From [Clostridium] symbiosum (GTDB lineage Bacteria; Bacillota; Clostridia; Lachnospirales; Lachnospiraceae), in contig CP143946.1 in NCBI GenBank assembly GCA_036419695.1, positions 3,404,001-3,468,000 on the forward strand: 64,000 nucleotides of DNA, written 5' to 3'. Each line of letters opens with the position of its first letter. Positions within the stretch are counted from its first letter, which is position 1. The notes beneath the pieces were generated by a model. That model was not told where the DNA came from, searched no databases, and saw nothing but the letters and a program-made list of their open reading frames with translations. Of the stretch, positions 16,435 through 25,520 are shown in pieces. Both the position numbers and the translations under genes were made by a program.

Positions 16435-17100
16435 TTAAACCTCCAGGCGGTATCCCAGCTTCGGTATGGTCTGTATTCTCGACGCCGCCTTCAGTTTCTT
16501 TCTTAAACTGGCGACATGGACGTCCACGGTCCTTGTCTCTCCCCCATAGCCGCCGCCCCATATCTTATCGAGCAGCTGGTTTCTTGTAAAGGCGACATTC
16601 CGGTTGCGGCAGAGAAACAGGAACAGATCATATTCCATCGGCTTTAACTGGATTTCCTCCCCGTCTTCATAAACCTTGTGTCCCGTCAGATCGATCCGGC
16701 AGCCGTCAAGCTCTACCGTGCTTTTCAATTTTCTCCTCCGCTTCAGGACATTCTCCACCCTGGCGAATAATTCCATCATTTCAAACGGTTTGACGATATA
16801 GTCCTCCGCACCCAGACGCAGCCCCTTGACCTTCGACGCCACGTCTGCTTTTGCCGTCAGGAAAATGCAGGGAATCTCCTTTCCGTTCAGCCCTTCCATC
16901 AGATCAAAGCCGTCCGGTCCTGGCAGCATCACATCCACCAGCGCCAGGTCGTATTCTCCCCGATCTTCCCGGATTTTCCGCTCCGCCTCCGTGCCGTCGC
17001 AGGCCGTCTCCGTCTCATACCCGACCGCTTCCAGGTTCATGCAGAGCAGTTCCCTGATTGCGGCCTCATCTTCTATAATGAGGATCTTGTTTTTCTCCAT
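16435..17100 (-). CDS. OmpR/PhoB-type response regulator
   Basis: A 221-residue regulator: receiver domain with IIEDEAA acidic pocket, phospho-acceptor in LALVDVMLPGPDG, FLTAKAD and the lysine in YIVKPFE, then a winged-helix output domain with ELDGCRIDL, LKPMEYDLFLFL and RTVDVHVASLRKKL. The ATG at 17100 has a GGGGGAG site; the frame runs open upstream into topB but that part is not regulator-like. It is the first gene of the operon with the kinase and the lipoprotein. Confidence 0.94.
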   Translation of the reverse strand: MEKNKILIIEDEAAIRELLCMNLEAVGYETETACDGTEAERKIREDRGEYDLALVDVMLPGPDGFDLMEGLNGKEIPCIFLTAKADVASKVKGLRLGAEDYIVKPFEMMELFARVENVLKRRRKLKSTVELDGCRIDLTGHKVYEDGEEIQLKPMEYDLFLFLCRNRNVAFTRNQLLDKIWGGGYGGETRTVDVHVASLRKKLKAASRIQTIPKLGYRLEV

Positions 17101-17146
17101 CTCTCCCCCTGTATCCGTCGTAATTTTATGTTCCCGCCGCTTATCA

Positions 17147-19351
17147 TCAATCGTCCAGCTTAAGTCCCTTAAAAGCCTCCGCAAACGCATTGTTGAGCGG
17201 AGCGGCCGCCTCTTTTTTCTGCTGGTTCAGGTATCTTGCCACGTCTTTTTTCGATACTCCGGCTCCCTCTTTTTTCCTGCGTTCCTGGAAGGCGGACAAT
17301 TTCTCTTTATATCCGCAGCGGCAGACAAAAATCTGCCCCTCCCCTTTTCCGCGCAGTTCCAGTTTCTTATGGCAGACCGGGCAGCGGGCATTGGAGGTCC
17401 GGGAAACGGTCTCCCTGTGGCCGCACTCACGGTCCTGGCAGACTAACATTTCACTGTTCTTTCCTTTTACCGAGAGCATCCTTTTTCCGCATACGGGGCA
17501 CTTTGTATTCGTCAGGTTGTCGTGGCGGAAATTTCCCTCCCCGGCCTTAATCTGTGCAATCAACTCACCCGAATACTCCCGGATTTCCCTCATAAACGCA
17601 TCGCGCTTTAAACTGCCCTTCGCCATCTTTGAAAGCTTCATCTCCCATTCGGCCGTCAGTTCCGGTTTCTTTAAATCCTCCGGAACCAGATTCAGAAGCT
17701 GCCTGGCCTTGGAGGTGAGATAAATATCTTTCCCGCGTTTTTCCAGAAGAAAGCTTGAAAAGAGTTTTTCTATGATATCGGCCCGTGTCGCGACCGTCCC
17801 CAGTCCGCCCGTCTCGCCCAGTGTCTTCACCATCTCACGGTCCTTTGATTCCATATAGGCCGCCGGATTTTCCATGGCCGAGAGCAGGGTGGCCTCATTG
17901 AACGGTGCAGGAGCTTTCGTCTTTCCTTCCGTCAGTTGGAATGTAAGGCCGCTCAGTACATCGCCCTTCCTGATATCCGGCAGTTTCTGGGATTTGATCT
18001 CCTGCCCGTCCTCATCCGGATCTTCTTCCTGCTTCTCATTCTCATAGACCTCATGCCAGCCCGGTGTCTTCACAATCTCTCCCCTGGCCGCAAACCGCTC
18101 CCCGCCCGCCTTTACGGTCAGGGAAGTCTGTTCATATTCAAAAGGGGGATACAGAACGGCCAGGAAACGGCGGACTACCAGATCATAGATACGCCGTTCA
18201 TCCACGGTCATATGATCCAGCTGCACGTATTGCTCGGTCGGGATAATGGCGTGGTGATCCGATACCTTGCCGTTATCCACGAAAAACAGCTTCTCCGGCA
18301 GGGCGCGCCCCTGAAGGCGGCCGGCCAGCGTCTTATAAGGCCCGGTGCCGCAGGCCTTTAACCGTTCTTTCAGGGTCGGCACAATGTCGGCGCTCAAATA
18401 TCTGGAATCCGTTCTCGGATACGTCAGGACCTTATGGTTTTCATACAGCCGCTGCATAATGTTTAACGTCTCCTTGGCCGAATAATTAAACCGTTTGTTC
18501 GCATCCCGCTGAAGTTCCGTGAGATCGTAGAGAAGCGGCGCCAATGTCTTCTTCGGCGTGCGCTTTACCTCCTCCACTCTTCCCGCTTCCCCCTGCAGGG
18601 AGGAGAGAATCCCTTCCATCCTGTTTTTGTCGAAGGAGCGGGCGCTTCCCGATTTCCCATCCTGCCACATCAGGGTCAGGGAAGGTTCCTGGCACTTTGC
18701 ACGGATGCCGAAATAGGGCTGTGGGACAAATTTCTTTATCTCCTCCTCGCGCGCTGCAATCATGGCAAGGGTCGGAGTCTGTACGCGGCCGCAGGATAAC
18801 TGGGCGTTGTATTTGCAGGTCAGCGCCCTTGTCGCGTTGATTCCCACCATCCAGTCCGCCTCGGCGCGGCACATGGCTGCATCGTAGAGGTTGTCGTATT
18901 CCCTTCCGTCCTTCAGATGGGCAAATCCCTCCCGGATCGCCTTATCCGTGACCGATGAAATCCACAGCCTCCTTACGGGTTTCCTGCTGCCGGCCTTTTT
19001 AAGGATCAGACGGGCCACGAGTTCTCCCTCCCGCCCCGCATCCGTGGCTATGATGACGTCTCCCACATCATTCCTGTAAAGCTGCGTTTTCACCGCGTTG
19101 TACTGTTTCGCCGTCTGCTTTATGACCTCCAGCTTAAAGGTATCCGGCAGCATCGGCAGATCTTCCATCTTCCATTCCTTATACTTGGGACTGTAGTCCT
19201 CCGGATCGGCCAGCGTGACAAGATGGCCCAGTCCCCATGTTACGATATATTCCTGGCCTTCGATGGCCCCGTTAAGCGCTTTTCCGCATTTCAGCACCCG
19301 TGCTATGTCGCGGGCCACCGACGGTTTCTCTGCTATTACTAATGATTTCAT
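17147..19351 (-). CDS. topB: DNA topoisomerase III (type IA)
   Basis: A 734-residue type IA topoisomerase that relaxes or decatenates DNA by single-strand passage. The Toprim domain is at the N-terminus (LVIAEKPSVARDIA, then ATDAGREGEL), and the active-site tyrosine lies in VLTYPRTDSRYLS. The C-terminal part has zinc-finger cysteines (CPVCGKRMLSV, CQDRECGHRE, CPVCHKKLEL). The organisation matches chromosomal TopB of Firmicutes rather than plasmid copies. Its start overlaps the vanW stop by 4 nt. Confidence 0.95.
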   Translation of the reverse strand: MKSLVIAEKPSVARDIARVLKCGKALNGAIEGQEYIVTWGLGHLVTLADPEDYSPKYKEWKMEDLPMLPDTFKLEVIKQTAKQYNAVKTQLYRNDVGDVIIATDAGREGELVARLILKKAGSRKPVRRLWISSVTDKAIREGFAHLKDGREYDNLYDAAMCRAEADWMVGINATRALTCKYNAQLSCGRVQTPTLAMIAAREEEIKKFVPQPYFGIRAKCQEPSLTLMWQDGKSGSARSFDKNRMEGILSSLQGEAGRVEEVKRTPKKTLAPLLYDLTELQRDANKRFNYSAKETLNIMQRLYENHKVLTYPRTDSRYLSADIVPTLKERLKACGTGPYKTLAGRLQGRALPEKLFFVDNGKVSDHHAIIPTEQYVQLDHMTVDERRIYDLVVRRFLAVLYPPFEYEQTSLTVKAGGERFAARGEIVKTPGWHEVYENEKQEEDPDEDGQEIKSQKLPDIRKGDVLSGLTFQLTEGKTKAPAPFNEATLLSAMENPAAYMESKDREMVKTLGETGGLGTVATRADIIEKLFSSFLLEKRGKDIYLTSKARQLLNLVPEDLKKPELTAEWEMKLSKMAKGSLKRDAFMREIREYSGELIAQIKAGEGNFRHDNLTNTKCPVCGKRMLSVKGKNSEMLVCQDRECGHRETVSRTSNARCPVCHKKLELRGKGEGQIFVCRCGYKEKLSAFQERRKKEGAGVSKKDVARYLNQQKKEAAAPLNNAFAEAFKGLKLDD

Positions 19352-20106
19352 CTGTTAAATTCTCCTCTGCTTTCCGGTTCTTCACCGTCATTTCCTTCTC
19401 CGATAAAAGGGGCGTACATCATAATGGCATGATTGCTCAAAATAAATTCTTCCCCTATCAGGTTATCTTCCTCAAATGTAAAGCGGCACAGTTCGTTATG
19501 GCGGCTGTATCCGCCCCAGAATTCGCTTTTCATCAGGTGGTTTCTCTCCACAATTTCATACCGCAGCGCGGACGGGACACCGGCCCTTAGCTCTCCGTAC
19601 AGATATTCGCCGTCCAGCCACGTCCGGAACTGAATATCCTGCCCGGTGTCATTTCTTATCATCAGATCAATATGGGGATAGGAGCAGGTGGCTCCGCTTC
19701 CGAACGGCTGCTTCCTGTTGGAATCGGGAAATACGTCGTATCCGTGGCGGTGCCGCTCTACGATGGTCAGGGGGGAATGGAGCGCCATCCAGAAAATCAG
19801 ATTGGAGAGCTGGCACAGGCCTCCCCCCGTCCCGGCCGCCACCTGGCCGTTTTTCAGGATCATGCCATCCAGATATCCCTTTTTACGCGTGGGTTTCCCT
19901 ATCAGTTTCCAGTAGCTGAATACTTCGCCGGGGTGAATCACAATTCCGTTAATCTTTTCCGAAGCCAGCTTTAAGTTCGTGATTTTATTATACTGATACT
20001 GCATATCCAGCCCCTGCAGCTTGCGGAGCAGAGGCGTCCTGTGCCCAAACCAGACGAAAGCAAGCGGTTTTTGTATCGGGGTGCTGCTCTTTTCTGATAA
20101 CGGCAT
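19348..20106 (-). CDS. vanW: VanW family protein
   Basis: A 252-residue VanW-domain protein. The family signature is clear: HPGEVFSYWKLIGKPTRKKGY, GGGLCQLSNLIFWMAL and the HRHGYDVFPDSNRKQPFGSGAT block. VanW was named from one vancomycin-resistance cluster, but the domain is widespread and of unknown function, probably in cell-envelope metabolism. No van genes are nearby, so no resistance role is indicated. Start at 20106 is set by GAGGAGG 6 nt upstream. Overlaps topB by 4 nt. Confidence 0.9.
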   Translation of the reverse strand: MPLSEKSSTPIQKPLAFVWFGHRTPLLRKLQGLDMQYQYNKITNLKLASEKINGIVIHPGEVFSYWKLIGKPTRKKGYLDGMILKNGQVAAGTGGGLCQLSNLIFWMALHSPLTIVERHRHGYDVFPDSNRKQPFGSGATCSYPHIDLMIRNDTGQDIQFRTWLDGEYLYGELRAGVPSALRYEIVERNHLMKSEFWGGYSRHNELCRFTFEEDNLIGEEFILSNHAIMMYAPFIGEGNDGEEPESRGEFNR

Positions 20107-20211
20107 AGATATCCTCCTCTTCCTAAACGACACGGACGGTATATCATTTATTCTAACATGGGCGATTGCTTCTGACAACTGCGCCATATATTTCCTTATA
20201 TCGCTGCAGCC

Positions 20212-20260
20212 TTGTAATTCATGGCGTCTTATGCTATGATTTTTGTTAGTAGAAACTAAC
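20212..20260 (+). promoter_or_regulatory. Promoter with adjoining palindrome, methyltransferase gene
   Basis: TTGTAA (20212-20217) and TATGAT (20235-20240) are 17 nt apart. A perfect palindrome GTTAGT-AGAA-ACTAAC (20245-20260) covers the expected transcription start, a usual place for a repressor operator. The regulator is not identifiable. Confidence 0.6.
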
Positions 20261-20349
20261 TCTTAAATTCACGACGGTAACCGACGCAGCGCGCTACGCC
20301 GCGCATACGGAATATCGTTTTGCCAGACTATCCGGCAGGAGGCATACCG

Positions 20350-20985
20350 ATGAAACATCACAACAATAAACAGTACTGGAAAAACATGTCGCGGTTCTAC
20401 ACCTTTTTCGCAAGGAGCCATTCCGCGCTGTACCGGAGTATCTGCAGCCGCATCGCTCCCTACCTGACAAAGGATATGAACGTACTGGAGGTGGCCTGCG
20501 GCACGGGCCAGCTCTCCTTTCCGCTCTCCTGCCGCGTGCGCCTTTGGGAGGCCACCGACTTCTCGGAGCAGATGATTGAGCGCGCAAAAAAGCAGGCGGG
20601 TTCTTCCCGCCTGCACTTTACCGTACAGGATGCAAATTCTCTGCCCTATGCGCCCCAGACATTCGACGCTGCCGTCATCTCCAACGCCCTCCATATCATG
20701 CCATACCCGGAACGGGCTCTCTCCGAGATACACCGCGTGCTGAAGCCGGGCGGGCTGCTCTTTGCCCCCACCTTCATTCACGGCGGGAAAACGCGTTCCC
20801 GCTTCGGGATGCATCTGGTAAATATGACCGGTTTCCAGTCTTACCACAAGTGGGATGAACAGGAATTCATAAAGTTCCTGTCAGGACACGGATTTACCGT
20901 GACGGAGCACGCCGTGCTGGACGGAGCCCCCGCGCCGGTCTGTTTTGCCGCGGCAGAGAAAAAGACTTCTCATCCTTCCAATTGA
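20350..20985 (+). CDS. Class I SAM-dependent methyltransferase (UbiE-like)
   Basis: A 211-residue Rossmann methyltransferase. Motif I is VLEVACGTGQLSF, the post-I acid is in EATDFSEQMI, motif II/III is FDAAVISNALHIMPYPERALSEIHRVLKPGGLLF. Small-molecule or lipid substrate is likely but not definable. The ATG at 20350 follows GGAGG by 7 nt; an upstream start at 20320 has no site. Its stop is 2 nt from the stop of the convergent symporter gene. Confidence 0.88.
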   Translation: MKHHNNKQYWKNMSRFYTFFARSHSALYRSICSRIAPYLTKDMNVLEVACGTGQLSFPLSCRVRLWEATDFSEQMIERAKKQAGSSRLHFTVQDANSLPYAPQTFDAAVISNALHIMPYPERALSEIHRVLKPGGLLFAPTFIHGGKTRSRFGMHLVNMTGFQSYHKWDEQEFIKFLSGHGFTVTEHAVLDGAPAPVCFAAAEKKTSHPSN

Positions 20986-20987
20986 TT

Positions 20988-22214
20988 TCATCCCGCCCTG
21001 CGCGCTTCCTTCTTCTCTTCCAGTCTGGATACAATCAGGGCACAGGCCGCGTCGCCCGTAATATTGACGGTTGTCCTGCCCATGTCAAAAATCCGGTCGA
21101 TACCGGCCACAAGGGCAATTCCCTCGATCGGGAGGTTAACGCTCTGAAGCACCATTGCCAGCATTATCATACCGGCGCCCGGAACTCCCGCGGTGCCGAT
21201 TGACGCCAGCGTGGCGGTCAGGATAATCGTAAGCTGCTGTCCCAGCGTCAGATCCACCTTAAAACAGGCTGCGATAAAGATTGCGCATACCCCCTGGTAA
21301 ATCGCGGTTCCGTCCATGTTTATCGTAGCGCCTAACGGAAGCACAAAGCTGGCCACATCTCTCCTTCCTCCCATCTTCTCCACACATTCCAGATTCAGAG
21401 GCAGCGTCCCTACTGAGGAGGCGCTTGAAAAAGCCATAATCATTGCGGGCGCCATGCCGCTGAAAAAGCGGATCGGACTCATTTTACCGAGCATACTCAC
21501 CGTTGCGGAGTAAACCACCACCATATGGATAATATATCCGGCATAGGCCACCAGAAGGACAGCCAGCAGGTTTCCCAGTATGTTGGGGCCGTTCTCCGCC
21601 ACCACAGGCGTGATCAGGCAGAATACGCCGATGGGGCTGAATTTGATAATCGTTTCCATAATCACCATCGAAACGGTATTGGCACTCTCCACAAAATCGG
21701 CAAACGGTTTTCCCTTTTCCCCCACCGAGATGACGCCGAAACCAAAGAACAGGGCAATCACAATGACCTGAAGCATGTTTGCCTCCGACATGGGCCCTAT
21801 GATATTGCTGGGGAAAATATTGACCAGGGTTTCGATGAAGCTTGGCGCCTCTTTCGCGGTATACTCAAGCTCTGTCACGGAAAGCGCTTTAAAGCTTCCC
21901 TTGAACAGGTTGGCAAGCACCAGGCCAATCACTACCGCAACTGCCGTCGTGCACATGTAATAGACGATCGTCTTGACTCCAATGCTGCCCACTTTGCGTA
22001 TGTCTTTCATGGAAATCACGCCGGACATGATGGAGAAAAGGACAATCGGAACGACAATAAATTTGACAAGATTCAGGAACAGCGTACCAAAGGGCTTAAT
22101 GTATTTCACCGCAATCTCGGGCGTCTTCATCAACCCGATACCCGCTAAAATACCTAACAGAAGACCTGTGAAAATCCAGAAAGCCAGCGGTAACTTTTTC
22201 TTTTCATTTGCCAT
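20988..22214 (-). CDS. Dicarboxylate/amino acid:cation symporter (DAACS)
   Basis: A 408-residue glutamate-transporter-homologue (GltP/SstT/DctA family). The re-entrant hairpin serine-rich segment is FSSASSVGTLPL, the ion-binding motif is INMDGTAIYQG, and the last helices carry GIDRIFDMGRTTVNITGDA, including Asp and Asn residues that bind amino acid and sodium. Import of glutamate, aspartate, serine/threonine or C4-dicarboxylates is possible. ATG at 22214 follows GGGGG; the GTG two codons earlier is less likely. Confidence 0.93.
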   Translation of the reverse strand: MANEKKKLPLAFWIFTGLLLGILAGIGLMKTPEIAVKYIKPFGTLFLNLVKFIVVPIVLFSIMSGVISMKDIRKVGSIGVKTIVYYMCTTAVAVVIGLVLANLFKGSFKALSVTELEYTAKEAPSFIETLVNIFPSNIIGPMSEANMLQVIVIALFFGFGVISVGEKGKPFADFVESANTVSMVIMETIIKFSPIGVFCLITPVVAENGPNILGNLLAVLLVAYAGYIIHMVVVYSATVSMLGKMSPIRFFSGMAPAMIMAFSSASSVGTLPLNLECVEKMGGRRDVASFVLPLGATINMDGTAIYQGVCAIFIAACFKVDLTLGQQLTIILTATLASIGTAGVPGAGMIMLAMVLQSVNLPIEGIALVAGIDRIFDMGRTTVNITGDAACALIVSRLEEKKEARRAG

Positions 22215-22264
22215 AAACACTTCCCCCTATTTTGTTTTCTTAAATCAACAGTTGCGTTTCCTCT

Positions 22265-22293
22265 ATTGTACACTAAAAAATACAATTGTGCAA
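22265..22293 (-). promoter_or_regulatory. Promoter of the symporter gene
   Basis: Minus-strand TTGCAC (22288-22293) and TACAAT (22265-22270) with a 17-nt spacer, about 50 nt before the start codon. Confidence 0.7.
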
Positions 22294-22307
22294 TTTTATC
22301 ATTTATT

Positions 22308-22449
22308 GTAACTATTCAGTACCTTCATAGTTACCGCTTCGCGATGCACAGAAACGGCCCCAAATGCCGTTTCGCGCTGACAAAACTCGGGATTTTTATG
22401 CAAAAATGCATGAAAACACCTCGCGGAATACTGCCTTCTGAACAGTTAC
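22308..22449. repeat. GTTAC-ended dispersed element, 142 bp
   Basis: Ends GTAACTATTCAG (22308-22319) and CTGAACAGTTAC (22438-22449) are inverted repeats with one mismatch. Inside are a GAAACGGC...GCCGTTTC hairpin, a TGCAAAAATGCA block and the CACCTCGCGGAATACTGC segment shared with the copies at 53.3 and 5.5 kb. No ORF. The rest of the 22214-22778 gap holds the two flanking promoters. Confidence 0.65.
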
Positions 22450-22625
22450 CATTTATTTAACATCGTTGACTTTATCAGAATATTGTGATATCTCCCAAGT
22501 GGAATTACCCGCCTGAGGAGGACCGCTTCAGCGGCATAAATCCCTCCTTCCGCGGGGCTTTCCGGCCTGTTTTCATTAAAACTGAAAAAAATTAAATAAA
22601 AAGTATTTTGAACCGCTTATAAATC

Positions 22626-22654
22626 TTGACAAACTCGATTTTGCGTGCTATATT
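22626..22654 (+). promoter_or_regulatory. Promoter of the cold-shock gene
   Basis: TTGACA (22626-22631) and TATATT (22649-22654) with a 17-nt spacer. The leader to the ATG is about 115 nt. Confidence 0.85.
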
Positions 22655-22682
22655 GAATGAGTATTTTTCATAAAGCTTAGAT

Positions 22683-22731
22683 TTCACATATTTGTTGTAA
22701 ATCGGTTTGTTGATTTACAAGGATATGTGAA
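22683..22731 (+). promoter_or_regulatory. Stem-loop in the cold-shock mRNA leader
   Basis: TTCACATAT and TTGTAAATC (22683-22703) pair with GATTTACAA and ATATGTGAA (22712-22731) to give a long hairpin with an 8-nt loop. Structured leaders of this kind control translation of csp mRNAs by temperature or by Csp binding; here this is inferred. Confidence 0.7.
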
Positions 22732-22777
22732 TTTTGTTTTATAAAGAAATATAATATTTTAACAGGAGGTATCTTTC

Positions 22778-22981
22778 ATGAATAAAGGTACAGTAAAATG
22801 GTTTAACTCTCAGAAGGGATATGGCTTCATCAGCGATGAGCAGGGCAACGATATTTTCGTTCACTTTTCCGGACTTGCAATGGACGGTTACAAAACATTA
22901 GAAGACGGCCAGTCCGTATCCTTCGAAGTTACTGAAGGTGCTCGTGGATTACAGGCAGTTAACGTTACAGTTAACAACTAA
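22778..22981 (+). CDS. Cold-shock protein, CspA family
   Basis: A 67-residue single cold-shock domain that binds single-stranded RNA/DNA and melts mRNA structure. Both RNA-binding motifs are intact: KGYGFI (RNP1) and DIFVHF (RNP2), after the standard MNKGTVKWFN start. ACAGGAGG precedes the ATG. Its own promoter, long structured leader and terminator are visible. Confidence 0.97.
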   Translation: MNKGTVKWFNSQKGYGFISDEQGNDIFVHFSGLAMDGYKTLEDGQSVSFEVTEGARGLQAVNVTVNN

Positions 22982-23036
22982 TTTCTGCATGATGCAAAGA
23001 CGATATAAGGCGCGCTCTGCGTTCCTTATGACGTTC

Positions 23037-23086
23037 ACAATAAAAAGGGATGAAATCAGCCGAATGATTTCATCCCTTTTTATTGT
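23037..23086. terminator. Intrinsic terminator after the cold-shock gene
   Basis: ACAATAAAAAGGGATGAAAT and its complement ending at 23086 form a long perfect stem with A and T runs for both strands. It overlaps the last codons of the convergent gene at 23080-23907. Confidence 0.9.
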
Positions 23087-23907
23087 CTTCCGATTTCACC
23101 TCCGGACCGGTATGTCCTGTCCTCAATCACTTCGTTTCCCGCACTGATTTGAATTCGGCACATCCTGTCATTATCCTCTAAGGATGCGAAGGCCCTTCCG
23201 TTAAACAGGTACCAGATATCGGCGCGGCTGCCCGCCAGCAGGACCAGTACCTTTCCCTTCTCCATCTCACATAACAGGCAGGACGGCTTTACCGCCTTTT
23301 TCTTTTTCAGGAATCCGGAAGGCCGGAAACTGCGCCACTCCCATCTTAAGCCGTAGTTTCCGAACCGGTATGCATCCTTGCCGTAATTATACAGGGCCAG
23401 CTCTTCCTGCTTCAGACGGCGCGGCATCGCATCCCCCTCCGCCGCTCTGTGACAGTCAAATCCGTCGGGACGGCAGGCCAGCCAGTTCAGGAACGGAAGG
23501 AACAGCGCTTTCGCCACGCGGTTATAATAAAGCTCCGTCTTTTTGTTTACTCCCCGAACAGGCCGGTAAATGGTGATACATCCCTTCAGCAAATCCTCGG
23601 TGCTGCAAAAGCAGGGCACGTCGTCCCGTTTAATGACGGACTTGTCAATCCGTCCATCCTCCCGGCGTTCCAGTACCATCAGCTCTTCTTCCAGATACGC
23701 CAGCATGTACTCATTGATTCCGGGCTGATACCAGGGACGCGGCACAAAAAGCACATGCTCCGGAGCGATTCCTCTCCGAAACCACGGTTCCAGATACCTC
23801 CGGTACTCCGGCAGCACCTCTTTCGCCTCCCATACCTGCCTTGGGAAATTGGCGGCGGTGGGGTCCTTATCCACCTCTGTCCGTTCCAGAAAACGTCCGA
23901 AATTCAT
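23080..23907 (-). CDS. Conserved hypothetical protein, unknown function
   Basis: A 275-residue soluble protein without signal peptide or membrane segment. It is rich in aromatic and basic residues (LEPWFRRGIAPEHVLFVPRPWYQPG, YRFGNYGLRWEWRSFRPSGF) with scattered cysteines (CFCSTEDLLKGC, SCLLCEMEKG). The frame has normal codon composition and a GGGAGG about 12 nt upstream of the ATG, so I take it as real. I do not recognise the family. Stands alone on the minus strand. Confidence 0.65.
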   Translation of the reverse strand: MNFGRFLERTEVDKDPTAANFPRQVWEAKEVLPEYRRYLEPWFRRGIAPEHVLFVPRPWYQPGINEYMLAYLEEELMVLERREDGRIDKSVIKRDDVPCFCSTEDLLKGCITIYRPVRGVNKKTELYYNRVAKALFLPFLNWLACRPDGFDCHRAAEGDAMPRRLKQEELALYNYGKDAYRFGNYGLRWEWRSFRPSGFLKKKKAVKPSCLLCEMEKGKVLVLLAGSRADIWYLFNGRAFASLEDNDRMCRIQISAGNEVIEDRTYRSGGEIGRQ

Positions 23908-24110
23908 CACTTCTGCGCCACCTCCCGTTTCGTTCTTTCATCCGGCTGCCGTTTTGGTAAGCCGTTAAAACACTTTTACACCTCTGTTGGTATGAGTTAT
24001 CTTATCACCGGCCGCTCCCGGTGTCAATGGAAGGCCCGGTATAGTTCCTTTCTTTCCGCTTCAAAAAACGCTCAGTGCCGCAATTACTTTCAATACTGCA
24101 AATACTGCCA

Positions 24111-24158
24111 AAAACGGAGTCCACGGGAAATCTCTTTCCGTAGGCTCCGTTTCTTTTC
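24111..24158. terminator. Terminator of the polyol-type operon
   Basis: AAACGGAG (24112-24119) with ACGGGAAA pairs with TTTCCGT and CTCCGTTT (24145-24152). T runs occur on both sides; on the minus strand it closes the operon ending at 24227. The rest of 23908-24226 shows no gene. Confidence 0.75.
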
Positions 24159-24226
24159 TTAAAATACTTGATTATCAAAATGATTAAAACATTTGTACCG
24201 CATATCCTTTTTACTGCCTGACATTT

Positions 24227-25408
24227 TTACTTATAAGATCGCTCCAGAATCCCTTCGATATCCTCCGCCGTCAGAGCCTCCGGATACCGGTCCATATCGG
24301 CGATGCCGGTATTATTGACGGTCATATCCGCGATCTTTTTGCAGTCTTCCTTCCTGATTCCGAATTCACTCATGGTCAGGCAGTCCATTCCGGTTACGTG
24401 CAGCAGTCCGGTAAGCGCCGTGACAAAGCCTGCACCGGGATGCTCCGGATCCGCCTTCACTCCCATGAATTCCCCCAGCTCGTCAAACAGTTCCGGGAAA
24501 TACCGGCAGACGCGTTTGTAATACTCCTCCGCTATCAGGATCAGGCTGGCACCGTGGGCAACATTGGGGAATAAACCGCCCATGGTCTGGCCCGTGATAT
24601 GATGGGAGGTACAGTTGATGAGAGACTGTGTATAACCGGCCAGAATATTGGCCGCATAGGACATATTGACGCGTCCTTCCAGATTCGAGCCGTCTTCCGC
24701 CACCACCGGAAGCCATTTTGCCACCGCCCTGATTCCGTCCTCGGAATAAATATCCACCAGCCTGTTTTCATGGTTATTGGTAATAAAACATTCCGATAAA
24801 TGGAACAGCGCGTCAAACCCCTGATACAGCGTCAGGTTTTTCGGCAGCGTTACCATCAGTTCCGGGTCAATGACGGAAATCACCGGGAAAATCGCATCCA
24901 CTGCGAAATCAAGCTTTTCATTCGTATCGGTTCTTGTGATGACGCAGTAGGGATCGGTCTCGGTGCCGGTACCTGCCGTAGTCGAGATGGTTACAACCGG
25001 AGCCGCAACCTTAATCTCCTTCCTGCCTCCCGTTCCCGTGTAGGCATAATCCCAGAGATCCCCCTCATTGGCCATCATAATTGCCGCTGCCTTTGCCGTA
25101 TCCACGCTGCTGCCGCCGCCGAGGCCGATGAGGAAATCGCAGCCTTCCGCTTTGGCAAGGGCCGTCGCGGCCTCCACGCTGTCCTTGGTCGGGTTGGGCG
25201 TCACCTTATCAAATACTACGGCCTCGGTATGGTTCTTTGCGAGAAGTTCAAGCACCTTCTGCTGAATTCCCAGCTTTTCCATCAGACCGTCTTCCGTCAC
25301 GCAGATCAGCGCCTTTTTCCCCGGCAGTTCCACCTCTGCCAGCTCCTTTAACCTGCCTGCGCCAAAGATTACCCTCGTTGGGGTGTAATTATTTACTGTA
25401 AACATCAT
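24227..25408 (-). CDS. Iron-containing alcohol dehydrogenase
   Basis: A 393-residue group III (iron-dependent) alcohol dehydrogenase. The NAD-binding GGGSSVDTAKA and TTAGTGTETDPY motifs and the metal-binding segment (QGFDALFHLSE, then HHITGQ and PNVAHGASL) are all present. It would interconvert an aldehyde and alcohol with NAD(H), like lactaldehyde reductase FucO. It is the last gene of the minus-strand operon, 112 nt after the permease gene, where it could reduce the aldehyde released by the class II aldolase. Two ATG codons in a row (25408, 25405) follow AGGAGAG; either may be used. Confidence 0.9.
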   Translation of the reverse strand: MMFTVNNYTPTRVIFGAGRLKELAEVELPGKKALICVTEDGLMEKLGIQQKVLELLAKNHTEAVVFDKVTPNPTKDSVEAATALAKAEGCDFLIGLGGGSSVDTAKAAAIMMANEGDLWDYAYTGTGGRKEIKVAAPVVTISTTAGTGTETDPYCVITRTDTNEKLDFAVDAIFPVISVIDPELMVTLPKNLTLYQGFDALFHLSECFITNNHENRLVDIYSEDGIRAVAKWLPVVAEDGSNLEGRVNMSYAANILAGYTQSLINCTSHHITGQTMGGLFPNVAHGASLILIAEEYYKRVCRYFPELFDELGEFMGVKADPEHPGAGFVTALTGLLHVTGMDCLTMSEFGIRKEDCKKIADMTVNNTGIADMDRYPEALTAEDIEGILERSYK

Positions 25409-25520
25409 TCACTCTCCTGTATCAGGGCCGAAGTTACGGCCAAACTATTTTTATTTCATAGAAAATTACATCCTGTGAATCTACAACGCTCCGCAAGGAT
25501 GCACATGCCGCGCAAAGCCG

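Noticed and set aside
19348..20106. Vancomycin resistance via VanW
   Set aside because: No van ligase, dehydrogenase or dipeptidase genes are near; VanW domains are widespread.
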